In this document: positions 43,913-53,536 of the stretch, piece after piece
Position numbering within the stretch: position 1 is the stretch's first letter
How the letters are laid out: every line of letters begins with the position of its first letter
NCBI RefSeq assembly: GCF_003958645.1
Contig: NZ_RXLO01000005.1
Location: 186,001 to 250,000, forward strand
Source: Chitinophaga rhizosphaerae
GTDB lineage: Bacteria; Bacteroidota; Bacteroidia; Chitinophagales; Chitinophagaceae
Direction of reading: 5' to 3'
Length of the DNA: 64,000 nt
The notes under the pieces: generated by a model
Told to the model about the DNA's origin: nothing
Databases searched by the model: none
The model's input: the letters and a program-made list of their open reading frames with translations, nothing else
Translations under genes and position numbers: made by a program

Positions 43913-44662
43913 TTAGAAAGTGACGGGGTTGCCGAATTCATCCATCAGCGTGCCATGTTCGGCTTCATAGGTTTCGAGCGCATTCCGGCAAACCGTCTGA
44001 AAATACTGGAACTGGCCGTAGGGCAACCCATTTGCCGACCCCCAGGGGAATTCCGCCCGGCCGGTAGCCTGGATGATGAACGCGTATTTCACCTGGCTGT
44101 AGGTGCCGAAGAAATATTTCAGCCAACTGTCCCAATTGTTCGGCTTGGTGAGGAAATCGTTGATCTTCACCAGGAATCGGCGCCCCGCGCCGGGGTGCGA
44201 CCAGGAGCTGCCGCGGGAATCCTCGATACCGGGCCTGAAATCCTTCGACTCCCGGATTTCCAGCCAGAGCCGGACTTCAGTGGTTTTCTGGGCCGCGTTG
44301 CGGAGCACTTTCACGGGCACTTCCGCCGTGTAAGCACCAGCGGGTACTTTGGAAGGGAGCACTTCGTAATCGGTGCCGGCAACGGCGGTGGTAAGACTGT
44401 CCACCGTTCCCCAGGTCACCACCCGGTCGTAATCCCTGGCGGTGCCCATGATTTGTACGGGGATGCGGATCGTGTCGTATTCCAGCGTCGCGCTCCTGAT
44501 GGCGAAAGAATAGGAAAGACTGTCCCTGGCGTCGGACGAGGCGTCTTTATAGAAATAAACCATATCCGGCAGCGAGTATTCCACCAGGCCTGATTTTTCG
44601 CAGGCGCCCAGGGAGAATGCGGCTGCGAGGAGGAGACAGGTATATTGAAAAGTCCTTTTCAT
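43913..44662 (-). CDS. DUF4843-family lipoprotein
   Basis: 249 residues; lipobox FSLGACEKSG. DUF4843 blocks visible: VYFYKDASSDARDSLSYSFA, TIRIPVQIMGTARDYDRVV and, at the C-terminus, WLKYFFGTYSQVKYAFII. This family almost always sits in SusC/SusD loci next to PKD-like lipoproteins, as here, and its molecular role is not established. Spacing to neighbours is about 30 bp on each side, consistent with one transcript. Confidence 0.88.
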   Translation of the reverse strand: MKRTFQYTCLLLAAAFSLGACEKSGLVEYSLPDMVYFYKDASSDARDSLSYSFAIRSATLEYDTIRIPVQIMGTARDYDRVVTWGTVDSLTTAVAGTDYEVLPSKVPAGAYTAEVPVKVLRNAAQKTTEVRLWLEIRESKDFRPGIEDSRGSSWSHPGAGRRFLVKINDFLTKPNNWDSWLKYFFGTYSQVKYAFIIQATGRAEFPWGSANGLPYGQFQYFQTVCRNALETYEAEHGTLMDEFGNPVTF

Positions 44663-44692
44663 GGATTAAAGATTTAAGGGTGATGCTTTTAC

Positions 44693-46111
44693 TTATTCAA
44701 ACCGCTTCCCGAATTCGACTTCATCTTCGGGCAGGGGCAATACGTACACTTTGGTAGCGTCTGCGCTGCTGCCGTCGATCAGGGGATTGTTGATGCGTTT
44801 GAAATAATAGAACAGCTGGCCTTCGCCATAGCATTCTTTTTTGTACTCCTTGAGTATCTCGGCCTTCAGTTTGTCTGCAGTAATGTTGATGTTCAGTATG
44901 GCGAGGCCGCGGTTGTGGCGGACGGTGTTGAGGTAGCCCACGCCTTCTTCCGTACTGGTGGCGCATTCCGCCGCGATGTAAAACATTTCCGACATCCTGA
45001 TCATTGGCACGATGTTCTTCAGGTATTCGTTCGTCGCTTCCTGCCAGTATTTGCTGGTCGAATATCCGCTGCCGAACTGTACGAAGGCGTAGTTGAAACG
45101 GATGTCGGAGCTGCCGCCGCTGGTGGTTTCGAACAGGGCCCTCGTTTTGGAGGAAGTAGTGCTCAGCAAGGGCAGTCCGGAGCCCGATTTGGTATAGGCT
45201 TCCGCATAATCTTTCAGTTTATAGACCTGTAGCGTAAAGAGATGTTCCGTGGCGTACAGGCGGTCGCGGTTGATGGTGGCCGAAGCCTGTGCCGGCGCTA
45301 CGAAGGGGAAAAGTTCGGCCTGCCGATCGATGATCTCCCTGGCGGCGGCGAGGGCTTTCTCTTTATCGCCGGAGTAGAGGTGGATGCGGGCTTCGAGTCC
45401 TTTCACGGCCCAATAGTTCATGTAATTGCTGGTGGGGTCTTCGCTGTAAAGGATGTCCACTTCCTTGTTGCCGCCCAGGAGTTGCCGGGCTTCCGCCAGG
45501 TCTTTGAGGCAATTGGCGATGACTTCGTTTACCGGCAGCAGCGGGTATACGCCGATGCCGAAGGTGGTCACATAGGGAATGGAGGGTTTGTTGCCATCTA
45601 CTACCGGCGCCGTCCCGAACAGGCGGAGCAGGTCGAAATGGATGTAGGCCCGGAGCGCCAGGGCCTGGCCTTTCACCCGGTCGAAGTTGTCGAGGGTGAA
45701 TCGCTTTTTCATCCCGTCGATCTGCGTGAGGATATTATCGAGGTTGGCGATGCAGGCGTAAGATTCGCTCCAGATGGCGGCGATCCTCGTTTTCACCCGG
45801 TCGTCGGCGTAATTGTAAATACCGGCCTGTTTGAACGTGGCGCTGTGCGCGTCTGACCCCGCGAAAGTGATCGTGTAACATTGCGCCAGCACGTCCAAGA
45901 GCCCGTAGGTCATTTGCTGGCCGTACAGGCTGCTGTTGCCGAGCTTGAGGTAAACACCGGTCAGCGCGTCCTGGAAGCCCTGTTCGTTCTCGAACAGTTC
46001 CCGCTGGCGGATTTGGGTTTTCGGACTTACGTCCAGCCATTTTTTACACCCGGCCGCCATCATGGCGAGGAAGGCGAAAATCAGTATGCGGTGGATATAT
46101 CTGCAGTTCAT
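44693..46111 (-). CDS. SusD/RagB-family nutrient-binding lipoprotein
   Basis: About 472 residues from ATG 46111. The longer frame to 46186 overlaps SusC and lacks a signal-like start. Lipobox at MAAGCKKWLDVSPKTQ, the classic SusD opening, then LFENEQGFQDALTGVYLKLG, a TPR-like helix set (ALALRAYIHFDLLRLFG) and a C-terminal LNTVRHNRGL with the KKECYGEGQLFYYFKRIN region. Acts as the outer-membrane lid over its SusC partner, which ends 10 bp upstream. No linked glycoside hydrolase, so the ligand may not be a glycan. Confidence 0.92.
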   Translation of the reverse strand: MNCRYIHRILIFAFLAMMAAGCKKWLDVSPKTQIRQRELFENEQGFQDALTGVYLKLGNSSLYGQQMTYGLLDVLAQCYTITFAGSDAHSATFKQAGIYNYADDRVKTRIAAIWSESYACIANLDNILTQIDGMKKRFTLDNFDRVKGQALALRAYIHFDLLRLFGTAPVVDGNKPSIPYVTTFGIGVYPLLPVNEVIANCLKDLAEARQLLGGNKEVDILYSEDPTSNYMNYWAVKGLEARIHLYSGDKEKALAAAREIIDRQAELFPFVAPAQASATINRDRLYATEHLFTLQVYKLKDYAEAYTKSGSGLPLLSTTSSKTRALFETTSGGSSDIRFNYAFVQFGSGYSTSKYWQEATNEYLKNIVPMIRMSEMFYIAAECATSTEEGVGYLNTVRHNRGLAILNINITADKLKAEILKEYKKECYGEGQLFYYFKRINNPLIDGSSADATKVYVLPLPEDEVEFGKRFE

Positions 46112-46121
46112 CTTCGGCTTT

Positions 46122-49100
46122 TTATTGGTTGATGGAAGTGGTGATGTTAAAGGTGAAGTTGCGGGCGAAGGGATAATCGAGCCCACGTTCCATTTTGATG
46201 GTGCCCCAGCGTTTCACTTCATTGGCGATGAAACCCAGGCGGGTATTGGTGAGGCCCCACCTGCGCGTCACTTTGTCCGGCACCTGGTAGCCGAGCGAAA
46301 TACTGCCGAGATTCAGGTAGTTATTATCCTGTACGAATCGGGAGGTAGCGTAGCTTGGTGGAACGAAAATGCCGTTGGTGGCGTATATCAGCCGCTGGAA
46401 GTACTTAACGTCGCCGGGCTTCGTCCACCGGCCCAGCAAAATCCTCCTGTCTACCTGGTATTGCAGGTCTGCGCCTTCCACACGGCTTTGGAGCGTCTGG
46501 TTATACGCCTGTCCGCCGAACTGGAAATCGAAATACAGGCCCAGCGAGAAGCCGTGCAGGGTGAGGTTGGTGCCGAAGTTCCCGTTCATGGCAGGCGTGT
46601 TGTCGCCCACGATCACCTTGTCTTTCGGGTCCCAGTTATACGTCAGCGCCCCGTCTTTCGTGATATATACTTCGCGGCCGTTGGCGGGGTCGATGCCGTT
46701 GGAGCGAACGGCCCAGATCACGTTGGTGCTTTGTCCTTCCTCGAAGCGGTATTGCGGCCTGGTTTGCTGGCCCTGGTCGTTCTTGTCGTTGGTTTCGTTC
46801 AGTTTTTTGAGGGAATTGGAGATGCTTTTGATGTAATTCCTGTTGTGGTTGCCGTTGATGAAGAAGCTCCAGTATTGCTGCTTTTTCTCGTTTTTGATGA
46901 TGAAGTAAGTAGCCATGAATTCATAGCCGTTGTTCTGGAGCTTGCCTACGTTCTCCTTGTAGCTGGTAACCCCGTCCGAAGGCGGCGTATTGATGTCGAG
47001 GATGAGGCCGTTGGTATTTTCGCGGTATACGTTGACCGTGAAATTGAGCCGTGTGCGGAACAGGGTGACGTCGGCGCCGAGGTTTTGCTTGATGGTCTGC
47101 TGCCACTCGAGGTTCTCGTTGCCGTAACCCATGAGCACGGCGCCTACTTTGGCGCGGTAGTTCTGGTCGGTGTAATATTTATAGGAAGTGATGCCCATGA
47201 ACGGCGGAAAGCGGTTGTCGCCCGTGGAGCCCATGGAAGCGCGGATCCGGAGTTTGTTCACGACGTTAGACTGCGCGAAGAATTTTTCGTTGTGGATGTT
47301 CCATCCCAGGCCCGCGCTCCAGAACGGCGCGAAGCGTTTGTTGACGCCGAACTGCGACGACCCGTCGGCCCGGAAGCTCACGTCGGCCAGGAACCGGTTG
47401 TCATAAGTATAATTGAAGTTGCTGAACGCGGAAATGCGGCGGGTGACGGAATTGCCGCCATCGGGTTTCGAATTGTCCGGATAGCCGTTCCCGAAGCCGA
47501 TGTCGTTCATCCTTTCATTCGGAAAGCCCGTCACGTAAATCCCTACGTAATCGCTGTTCGTTTCCGCGATATTGACACCGGTCGTATTGTAGAGGTAACC
47601 GTTCCCCAACGCCTTGTTATAATCCAGTTGCAAAGACCCGTCGTACGAGAAGAATTTGCTGTGCGATTGCGAGTAGCTGCCTTTTTCGGTGAAATCGTCC
47701 TCCTCGTAGAAGGAGTTATGCTTCGCCGGCAGGAATTTATCGGCCTGGTCGGTTTGTTTGTTGATGGCTATTTTCCCGAGGAGGCGGTAATCGCTGTTGA
47801 TGCGCCACTCCAGGTTGGTCTGGTTGGTGATGCTGGTGTAGGCGGATTCGTCAACGATATGCAGCGTGCTGTTGTAGAGCGGATTGAGGTATGGGGTGGA
47901 TTTGCTGCCCTGGATGGTATATTGTTCCACTACCTGGACGGGGTTGCCGTTTTCGTCGTACGGCGCCCAGTAGGGGTTCATGCGGGTATAATCGCTGAAG
48001 GGGCCGTAATTCGAGTTCTTCGCCTTGTTGAACGCCACGTTCAGCACGTTTTTGATGAGGAGCCCCTTATGCCGGTAACTGAGGTTCATGCCGCCGGTGT
48101 AATTGTTGCGGCCGCTGTTTTTCATAACGCCGGCGTTGTTATTGTACCCGAAGTCGATGCCGTAGCGCACGAAAGCGTCGCCGCCTTCCAGGTAAACGGA
48201 GTGCCGCTGGCCGAAGCCGGTGCGCACGGGTTTCGACAGCCAGTAGGTATTTACGCCCCTTTGCACCGCGGTGAGCCGGTTGGCGTACAGTTGGCGGTAA
48301 AACGCGTCGGAGCCGGCCTGCGGGCCGTCGGCATCCTGGCTGTAGAGGCCTGCGAGCCTTTCTACTTCCAGTTTTTCACGGGCATTGGTGAGGTCATACA
48401 CGGAGAGGTCGGGTGCGGTTACCTGTGCCTGTCCGCTATAGGAAAGGCGCAGCTTTCCGGGTTTGGGCTGCAGGGTTTCGACGACGATCACGCCGTTGGC
48501 GGCGCGGGATCCGTAGATGGAAGTGGCGGCCGCGTCTTTGAGGATCGTGAAGCTGGCGATGCGGCTCATGTCCAGGTCATATACTTTCTGGATGCTGACT
48601 TCGAAGCCGTCGAGGATGAACAGGGGCTGGTTGGGATTGCTCATGTAGTTCGACGAGAAATCGGCCCCGGATACGGGTGCATTTGCGTTGCCGCCCTGGG
48701 TGGGGAAGTTGTTGGTGCCGCGGAGGGTGATGGTGGGCAGCCGGTTGGGATCGGAGCCGAACTGTACGTTTTCCGGGATATGAACGGAGGCGTCGAATAC
48801 CTTGAGCGCCTGCAAAACGTTGAGGCCGTTCACGCTGCGGAGCTGCTGGCCGGAAATGGTGGTTACGGCGCCGGTGAAGCTTTCCGTCGGCCGGTTGTAG
48901 ATCCCCAGGATCACCGTTTCACCGAGCGATTCCACTTTGGGGGTCAGCGATATCGTGAGGCCGGCGGGTTTGCCGTCTGGGCCGGGAATGAAGCTTCGGG
49001 TGAGAAGGGCTGCCGTCACAACCACCTCGCGGGATTCGTAGCCGATGAAGGAGACGGTGATGGTTTGACCGGCCTGTAATTCCAGGTGGAACACTCCGTC

Positions 49101-49643
49101 TGCATTCGTGACGCCGGAAGTGCCGAGGCCTTTGACCTGGATGGTGGCGCCTGCGAGGGGCTTGCCGTCTGGCCCTGTGATCCGCACCGGTACCGGCGGC
49201 GCGGCGAAGGCGGCGAGGCCCGGCGGCATGGTGTACCGCTGCTGGCGCCTGCGGCCGGCGCGTTCGGAAAGCGTGATCGTTTTTCCCTGGATGATGTAAT
49301 CGAGCTGCTGGTCTTTCAAAATTACGTCCAGCAAGGCTTTCAGCTCCATATCGGTCACTTTCAGGGAAACGGGGCGGGTGCCTTCGAGCATTTCGCGGTT
49401 CGTGAAAAGTACGTACCCGGTTTGTGTTTCAATGGTGGAAAAGACCTGCCGGAGCGTGAGGTCTTTTCCCGAAATCGAGACGGTTTGCGCCTTCCCGGAG
49501 GCAAATACCTGTAAAAGAGCAGCGGTGAGCAAAAAAGCGGTTAGTTTCATAACCAGCAGGATTTTGGTGATAGGGCGTCGCCAGGCCGGCCGCTCGGTAG
49601 CTGCGGGCAGGTAGGGACTCGCCCCAAAAGCGAATTTTGTCAT
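46122..49643 (-). CDS. SusC/RagA-family TonB-linked transporter with STN domain
   Basis: 1173 residues. Long N-terminus with signal (MKLTAFLLTAALLQVFASG from ATG 49550; the longer start at 49643 is common in this family and kept). The STN secretin/TonB domain (about 60-130: VSISGKDLTLRQVFSTIETQ) senses or transmits substrate status to FecR-type anti-sigma factors. A carboxypeptidase-regulatory-like domain (about 150-215), plug (GVIVVETLQPKPGK nearby, SusC signature QPLFILDGFEVS) and 22-strand barrel follow. Exports nothing; imports ligand captured by SusD with TonB energy. The FecR and sigma genes upstream fit transcriptional feedback. Confidence 0.93.
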   Translation of the reverse strand: MTKFAFGASPYLPAATERPAWRRPITKILLVMKLTAFLLTAALLQVFASGKAQTVSISGKDLTLRQVFSTIETQTGYVLFTNREMLEGTRPVSLKVTDMELKALLDVILKDQQLDYIIQGKTITLSERAGRRRQQRYTMPPGLAAFAAPPVPVRITGPDGKPLAGATIQVKGLGTSGVTNADGVFHLELQAGQTITVSFIGYESREVVVTAALLTRSFIPGPDGKPAGLTISLTPKVESLGETVILGIYNRPTESFTGAVTTISGQQLRSVNGLNVLQALKVFDASVHIPENVQFGSDPNRLPTITLRGTNNFPTQGGNANAPVSGADFSSNYMSNPNQPLFILDGFEVSIQKVYDLDMSRIASFTILKDAAATSIYGSRAANGVIVVETLQPKPGKLRLSYSGQAQVTAPDLSVYDLTNAREKLEVERLAGLYSQDADGPQAGSDAFYRQLYANRLTAVQRGVNTYWLSKPVRTGFGQRHSVYLEGGDAFVRYGIDFGYNNNAGVMKNSGRNNYTGGMNLSYRHKGLLIKNVLNVAFNKAKNSNYGPFSDYTRMNPYWAPYDENGNPVQVVEQYTIQGSKSTPYLNPLYNSTLHIVDESAYTSITNQTNLEWRINSDYRLLGKIAINKQTDQADKFLPAKHNSFYEEDDFTEKGSYSQSHSKFFSYDGSLQLDYNKALGNGYLYNTTGVNIAETNSDYVGIYVTGFPNERMNDIGFGNGYPDNSKPDGGNSVTRRISAFSNFNYTYDNRFLADVSFRADGSSQFGVNKRFAPFWSAGLGWNIHNEKFFAQSNVVNKLRIRASMGSTGDNRFPPFMGITSYKYYTDQNYRAKVGAVLMGYGNENLEWQQTIKQNLGADVTLFRTRLNFTVNVYRENTNGLILDINTPPSDGVTSYKENVGKLQNNGYEFMATYFIIKNEKKQQYWSFFINGNHNRNYIKSISNSLKKLNETNDKNDQGQQTRPQYRFEEGQSTNVIWAVRSNGIDPANGREVYITKDGALTYNWDPKDKVIVGDNTPAMNGNFGTNLTLHGFSLGLYFDFQFGGQAYNQTLQSRVEGADLQYQVDRRILLGRWTKPGDVKYFQRLIYATNGIFVPPSYATSRFVQDNNYLNLGSISLGYQVPDKVTRRWGLTNTRLGFIANEVKRWGTIKMERGLDYPFARNFTFNITTSINQ

Positions 49644-49782
49644 ACCTTTAGGTAAGTTTTGGTTGTTTAATGAAAGAGAATAGAAGCTCCATTCAGATCA
49701 ACCGAACTATCAGCCGGGAGTGTTCGAGCACTTCCGGTTTCGTTTGGGCTGATCCGTTATCCTGATTGTCGTTGATCTGCTT

Positions 49783-50997
49783 TTAAGGTAATACCACCAG
49801 TTTTCTTCCTTCCAGCCTGAAATGTACTTTCGACTTTTCCAGCATGACCAGCAAACCTGCCAGCGGAATATCCTTCGTCATTTTACCATCGAACGCGATG
49901 TCGGGGATACCATTTTCATATATTACTTCGATATCGTACCACCGTTCCAGTTGCTTCATCACTTCTTCCAGCGTGGCGCCTTCGAAGTTGAACAGCCCGT
50001 TCTTCCAGGCCATCGTTTTATTGATGTCGGCATTGTTGAGCACGGTAATGCCGGCGTTGCGGGACATCGCCGCCTGCTGCCCGGGGGCTATCACGCCCGA
50101 GGCCGCGCCGCGATACGAATTGTCGGGGAAGGCCGTTACCTTGACGCGCCCTTCCAGCAAGGTTGTCCTGTAAGTATTTTCGTTTTCATACGCATTCACG
50201 TTGAAATGCGTCCCCAGCACCTCGATTTCCATATCGTCCCCCACGCGCACGCGGAAGGGCATCCCCGCGTTTTTCGCCACTTCGAAATAAGCCTCCCCGT
50301 GGATGTCTACCCGGCGCTCTTTCCCGATGAACGCCGTGGGGAAGCGGATGGAGCTGGCCGAATTGAGCCAGACCTTCGTGCCGTCGGGCAAAGTGAGCTG
50401 GTACTGGCGGCCCTTGGGCGTGGTCATGGTATTGAATTCCGGTTCGTCGGGCGTAGCGGCGGTTTTGTCGTATGCCAGTTCCCCGTTTTTCAACACCACG
50501 TCCGCCCCGCTCTGATGCGCCACCATCCCGTTTTCCAGGCTGTCGAGCACGATGTTCCGTCCGTTGGCGAGGGTAAGCACGGCGCCGTTCCGGCCGGGCG
50601 GGAAATCTTGCGCAATGGCAGACGGGCTGCGGTTTTGCGTACCGTCATTCGCGAAACGCTTCAGCAGCAGGAAGCTGGAAGCGGCGAGCAGGACTACTGC
50701 CGCCGCCCAGCCCCATTTGCGGATGGAAGGTAACCGGCGAGCGGCCGGGTTGGTTTTTGATGCTATTTGTAATGATGGTTTGTCGGCGATCAATACCTGA
50801 TGGAACAGGGGCCACAGCTTTTCATCGAAAGGCGCCAGGTCGGGGGAATCTTCCAGCAGCGACGCGGCCACTTCCTGGTACAGCTCCCTGTTTTCCTCCG
50901 TCAGCGCTTCGTTGATGAACGTTTGCCGTTCGGCATCGCTCAGGGTGTTTTGCATGTACCCCTGGATGAGATAAGCCATGTCTTCCTTGTTCATCAT
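49783..50997 (-). CDS. FecR-type anti-sigma factor
   Basis: About 404 residues from ATG 50997; the much longer open frame to 51579 is an antisense reading of the sigma gene. N-terminal cytosolic anti-sigma part (AYLIQGYMQNTLSDAERQTF), one membrane helix (WGWAAAVVLLAASSFLLL at about 95), then the periplasmic FecR domain: TTPKGRQYQLTLPDGTKVWL, SIRFPTAFIGKERRVDIHGE, AYFEVAKN, FNVNAYENE, and a C-terminal STN-like end (MKQLERWYDIEVIYENG). Couples STN of SusC to release of the ECF sigma factor encoded 77 bp upstream. Confidence 0.92.
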   Translation of the reverse strand: MMNKEDMAYLIQGYMQNTLSDAERQTFINEALTEENRELYQEVAASLLEDSPDLAPFDEKLWPLFHQVLIADKPSLQIASKTNPAARRLPSIRKWGWAAAVVLLAASSFLLLKRFANDGTQNRSPSAIAQDFPPGRNGAVLTLANGRNIVLDSLENGMVAHQSGADVVLKNGELAYDKTAATPDEPEFNTMTTPKGRQYQLTLPDGTKVWLNSASSIRFPTAFIGKERRVDIHGEAYFEVAKNAGMPFRVRVGDDMEIEVLGTHFNVNAYENENTYRTTLLEGRVKVTAFPDNSYRGAASGVIAPGQQAAMSRNAGITVLNNADINKTMAWKNGLFNFEGATLEEVMKQLERWYDIEVIYENGIPDIAFDGKMTKDIPLAGLLVMLEKSKVHFRLEGRKLVVLP

Positions 50998-51074
50998 CGG
51001 TGATGGCAGTTTAAGGTGTCTGTATATAAGAGTCGGGAGAAAGCAGTGGTGTAATGCCGGGAAGCGAATTTTTT

Positions 51075-51668
51075 TTAAAAAAGTATCCAGGCCAGCCAGA
51101 AGATCTTCCCGGCCTGGAGGAGATAGGTCCTGATGTGGGCCAGGACGGCGCTGATGGTATTTCTTACATGACCGCGGGACAGGTTGAGTTTCCGGGCGAT
51201 CTGGTCGGAGTTGAGGCCTTCTTCGCGGCTGAGGCGGTAAATTTGCCGTTGCTGCGGGGTGAGGGTGGCGAGGGCTTGCTGGATAACGGCCTGGATCTCC
51301 TTGAAATTCAGGTGATGCTCTGCCCCGGGCTCGGGAGAAGGGTAGCCGGCGGCTTCCGCGGTTTGCGACGTCATCTGGGCATACCAGGCTTTCTGGCGCG
51401 CCAGGTGCCGGAAGCATTGGTGGGTGGTCACGGTTTTCAGCCAGGCGGTAAGGTTGGCGACTTCGGGCAGCTTGTCGCGGTACGTCCATATCTGGATGAA
51501 TACGTCCTGCAACGCTTCCAGCCGGCTGTTGTCGTCTTTGACGAGGCGATGGATCCAGTGCTGCAAAAGCGGGCTCCATTGTCGGAAAAACCGGGCAAAA
51601 GCATGCTCGTCGCCCTCTGCTACGAGCAAAAGCAGTTCCTTGTCATTATAATTTTGGTTGATCGGCAA
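51075..51668 (-). CDS. ECF RNA polymerase sigma factor (sigma-70 family)
   Basis: About 197 residues taking the TTG at 51668 (MPINQNYNDKELLLL). ATG 51785 would add an Arg-rich non-conserved leader, TTG 51692 is another option. Region 2: EHAFARFFRQWSPLLQHWIH and LQDVFIQIWTYRDKL. Region 4: LTPQQRQIYRLSREEGLNSD and KLNLSRGHVRNTIS. Bacteroidota ECF-10-like factors of this kind pair with FecR and drive SusC loci. Start uncertain because no canonical ATG lies at the family position. Confidence 0.88.
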   Translation of the reverse strand: MPINQNYNDKELLLLVAEGDEHAFARFFRQWSPLLQHWIHRLVKDDNSRLEALQDVFIQIWTYRDKLPEVANLTAWLKTVTTHQCFRHLARQKAWYAQMTSQTAEAAGYPSPEPGAEHHLNFKEIQAVIQQALATLTPQQRQIYRLSREEGLNSDQIARKLNLSRGHVRNTISAVLAHIRTYLLQAGKIFWLAWILF

Positions 51669-51813
51669 GTGTTGGCTAGTTACGCGATGCAAACTATAAT
51701 AAAAATGAATAGGTCGATAGTATGGGGCAGGAACTTTTTCGGGGGAGTGGCGCCTCCGCCTGCGGCTGCGTCGAAATTCGATCAACAGGCACGTTAATTG
51801 CGGCAGCAGGAAG

Positions 51814-52551
51814 ATGAAAAAGACGGGCTTGATAATTTTCTGGATGATGTGGCTGGCTTTGCAGGCCGGCGCGCAATTTTCTGATTCTACGCATTATTTT
51901 GTCAAATATGCCTCCACCGGGTCGGTCAACCGGACGCAGGACGCAAAATCGTTCCTGCTGAACAACTGGCTGGCGTTCAAGATCAGTAAGCGGAAAATGG
52001 TGCTGAACGCGGATGCGGGTTATATTTACGGCCGCCAGGATGCGTCGAAGACCAACAGCGATTTTACGGCTTCGCTCAATTTTAACTGGTACCAGGGAGC
52101 CGACCGGCGTTTCTATTACTGGGGGCTCACGAGCTATCTCAAAAGTTATTCCCTCAAGGTGAACGACCAGTTCCAGGGCGGCCTGGGCGCGGCGTATGAT
52201 GTGGTCAGCCGGCCCGTGGCGCTCGTCAACCTCAGCAACGGGATACTTTTCGAGAACAATGATCTGTTGATGAAAGATACCATCCCCGACGTGTACCACA
52301 CATTCCGCAATTCCCTGCGGCTGTATTACAAATTCACCATCAGCAAAATCGTGGTACTGGAAGGGTCGCATTTCTACCAGCAATCGTTCCGGTATATCGA
52401 CGATCACATCCTCAAAAGCACGAATTCCCTTTCCATCAAACTGCGGTCGTGGCTGTCGATCACGGCGGCGATGCACTACAACAAGATCAACCGCACGGAA
52501 CGGGAGAACCTGTTCATGAATTACGGTTTAACGATGGAGAAGTATTTTTAG
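51814..52551 (+). CDS. DUF481-family outer-membrane-associated protein
   Basis: 245 residues with a signal peptide (LIIFWMMWLALQAGA). The rest alternates strands of amphipathic beta structure with N/Y-rich turns (FLLNNWLAFKISKRKMVLNA, YIYGRQDASKTNSDFTASLN, FRNSLRLYYKFTI) and ends GLTMEKYF with a terminal Phe, typical of DUF481 (YdiY-like) beta-barrel proteins. Probably a small outer-membrane barrel of unknown role. Its stop overlaps the stop of the convergent exonuclease gene by 4 bp. Confidence 0.82.
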   Translation: MKKTGLIIFWMMWLALQAGAQFSDSTHYFVKYASTGSVNRTQDAKSFLLNNWLAFKISKRKMVLNADAGYIYGRQDASKTNSDFTASLNFNWYQGADRRFYYWGLTSYLKSYSLKVNDQFQGGLGAAYDVVSRPVALVNLSNGILFENNDLLMKDTIPDVYHTFRNSLRLYYKFTISKIVVLEGSHFYQQSFRYIDDHILKSTNSLSIKLRSWLSITAAMHYNKINRTERENLFMNYGLTMEKYF

Positions 52552-53321
52552 CTTTTCAGTTCGATCCACACGGGTGCATGATCGCTGGATTTCTCCCAGC
52601 CGCGCACGTTCTTATCGACTCCCGCGCTTTTCAGCCGTCCGGCGATGGAAGGGCTCAGCAGGAAATGATCGATCCGCAGGCCGGCATTTCTGCCGAATGC
52701 ATCGCGGAAATAATCCCAGAAAGTATAAATGGTATCGTCGGGATAGAGGGTGCGCAGCGCGTCCGTCCAGCCCTGGGAAATCACTTTTTCATAAGCCGCG
52801 CGGGTTTCGGGGCGGAAGAGCGCATCGTCTACCCAGCGTTCCGGTTTATATACGTCGCGGCCTGTGGGGATCACATTATAATCTCCCGCCAGCACCACGG
52901 GTTTCCCCGAATCGATGTGCTGTTTCGTATGCTGGGCGAACCGTTCGAACCAGCCCAGCTTGTAGTCGAACTTGGGGCCCGGCGCAGGGTTGCCGTTGGG
53001 CAGGTAAAGGCATCCGAGCGTAATGCCGCCCACTTCCGCCTCAATATATCTGCTATGCAGGTCTTCAGGGTCGCCAGGCAGTATGCGCGTCACTTCCACC
53101 GGCAAACCATGCCGGGAAAGGATGGCGACGCCGTTCCAGCTTTTCTGTCCATGCCAGATGGCTTCGTAACCGGCGTCGTTGATCGCCTGCAGGGGGAATT
53201 TTTCATCGGGGGCCTTCAGCTCCTGGAGGCACACATAATCCGGCCGGCTTTCTTCCAGCCAGCGCAGCAGCACGGGCAGGCGGCCATTCACGCCGTTCAC
53301 GTTGTAAGTGGCAATTTTCAT
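52548..53321 (-). CDS. xth: Exodeoxyribonuclease III (AP endonuclease)
   Basis: 257 residues, the normal ExoIII length. MKIATYNVNGVNGRL carries the metal Asn, LQELKAPDEKF the metal Glu, YLPNGNPAP and VVLAGDYNVIP the active-site Asp-Asn, LRIDHFLLS the late Asp and SSDHAPVWIEL the catalytic Asp-His. Repairs abasic and 3'-blocked DNA ends in the cytosol. Monocistronic; convergent with DUF481 with a 4-bp stop overlap (52548-52551). Confidence 0.95.
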   Translation of the reverse strand: MKIATYNVNGVNGRLPVLLRWLEESRPDYVCLQELKAPDEKFPLQAINDAGYEAIWHGQKSWNGVAILSRHGLPVEVTRILPGDPEDLHSRYIEAEVGGITLGCLYLPNGNPAPGPKFDYKLGWFERFAQHTKQHIDSGKPVVLAGDYNVIPTGRDVYKPERWVDDALFRPETRAAYEKVISQGWTDALRTLYPDDTIYTFWDYFRDAFGRNAGLRIDHFLLSPSIAGRLKSAGVDKNVRGWEKSSDHAPVWIELKS

Positions 53322-53472
53322 CCTCCGAAGATAGGGTTTTCAGGAATGGAATATTACCGCCGTACATGCGATTTTAACCATTGGGCCGGTCCTTTTTCGG
53401 GGACCGGCTTTTCCGTTCCCCAAGTAAGCCATATCCTGGAAATAGGAGGGTGAAAAGCACTGTTTACCGGTA

Positions 53473-53503
53473 TTGACAGGGGTAGGATGCGGGGCTACCT
53501 TTG
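53473..53503 (+). promoter_or_regulatory. Bacteroidota-type promoter of the small lipoprotein gene
   Basis: TTG (53473-53475), 20 nt, TACCTTTG (53496-53503). Transcription would start near 53509, about 28 nt before the ATG at 53537. Confidence 0.75.
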
Positions 53504-53536
53504 CGTTATTCCTCACATTTTAACGCTGAAAAAGTA

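Noticed and set aside
46062-49079. 1005-codon plus-strand open frame
   Set aside because: It is exactly antisense to the SusC gene, has no domain, and its composition (Gly/Val/Ala-rich) is what GC-rich antisense frames give. The same applies to 18935-20518, 40767-42314, 58016-59557 and 22406-23425.
50998-51579. Long N-terminal extension of the FecR frame
   Set aside because: It is an out-of-phase reading of the sigma-factor gene; FecR homology starts at MMNKEDMAYLIQ (50997).
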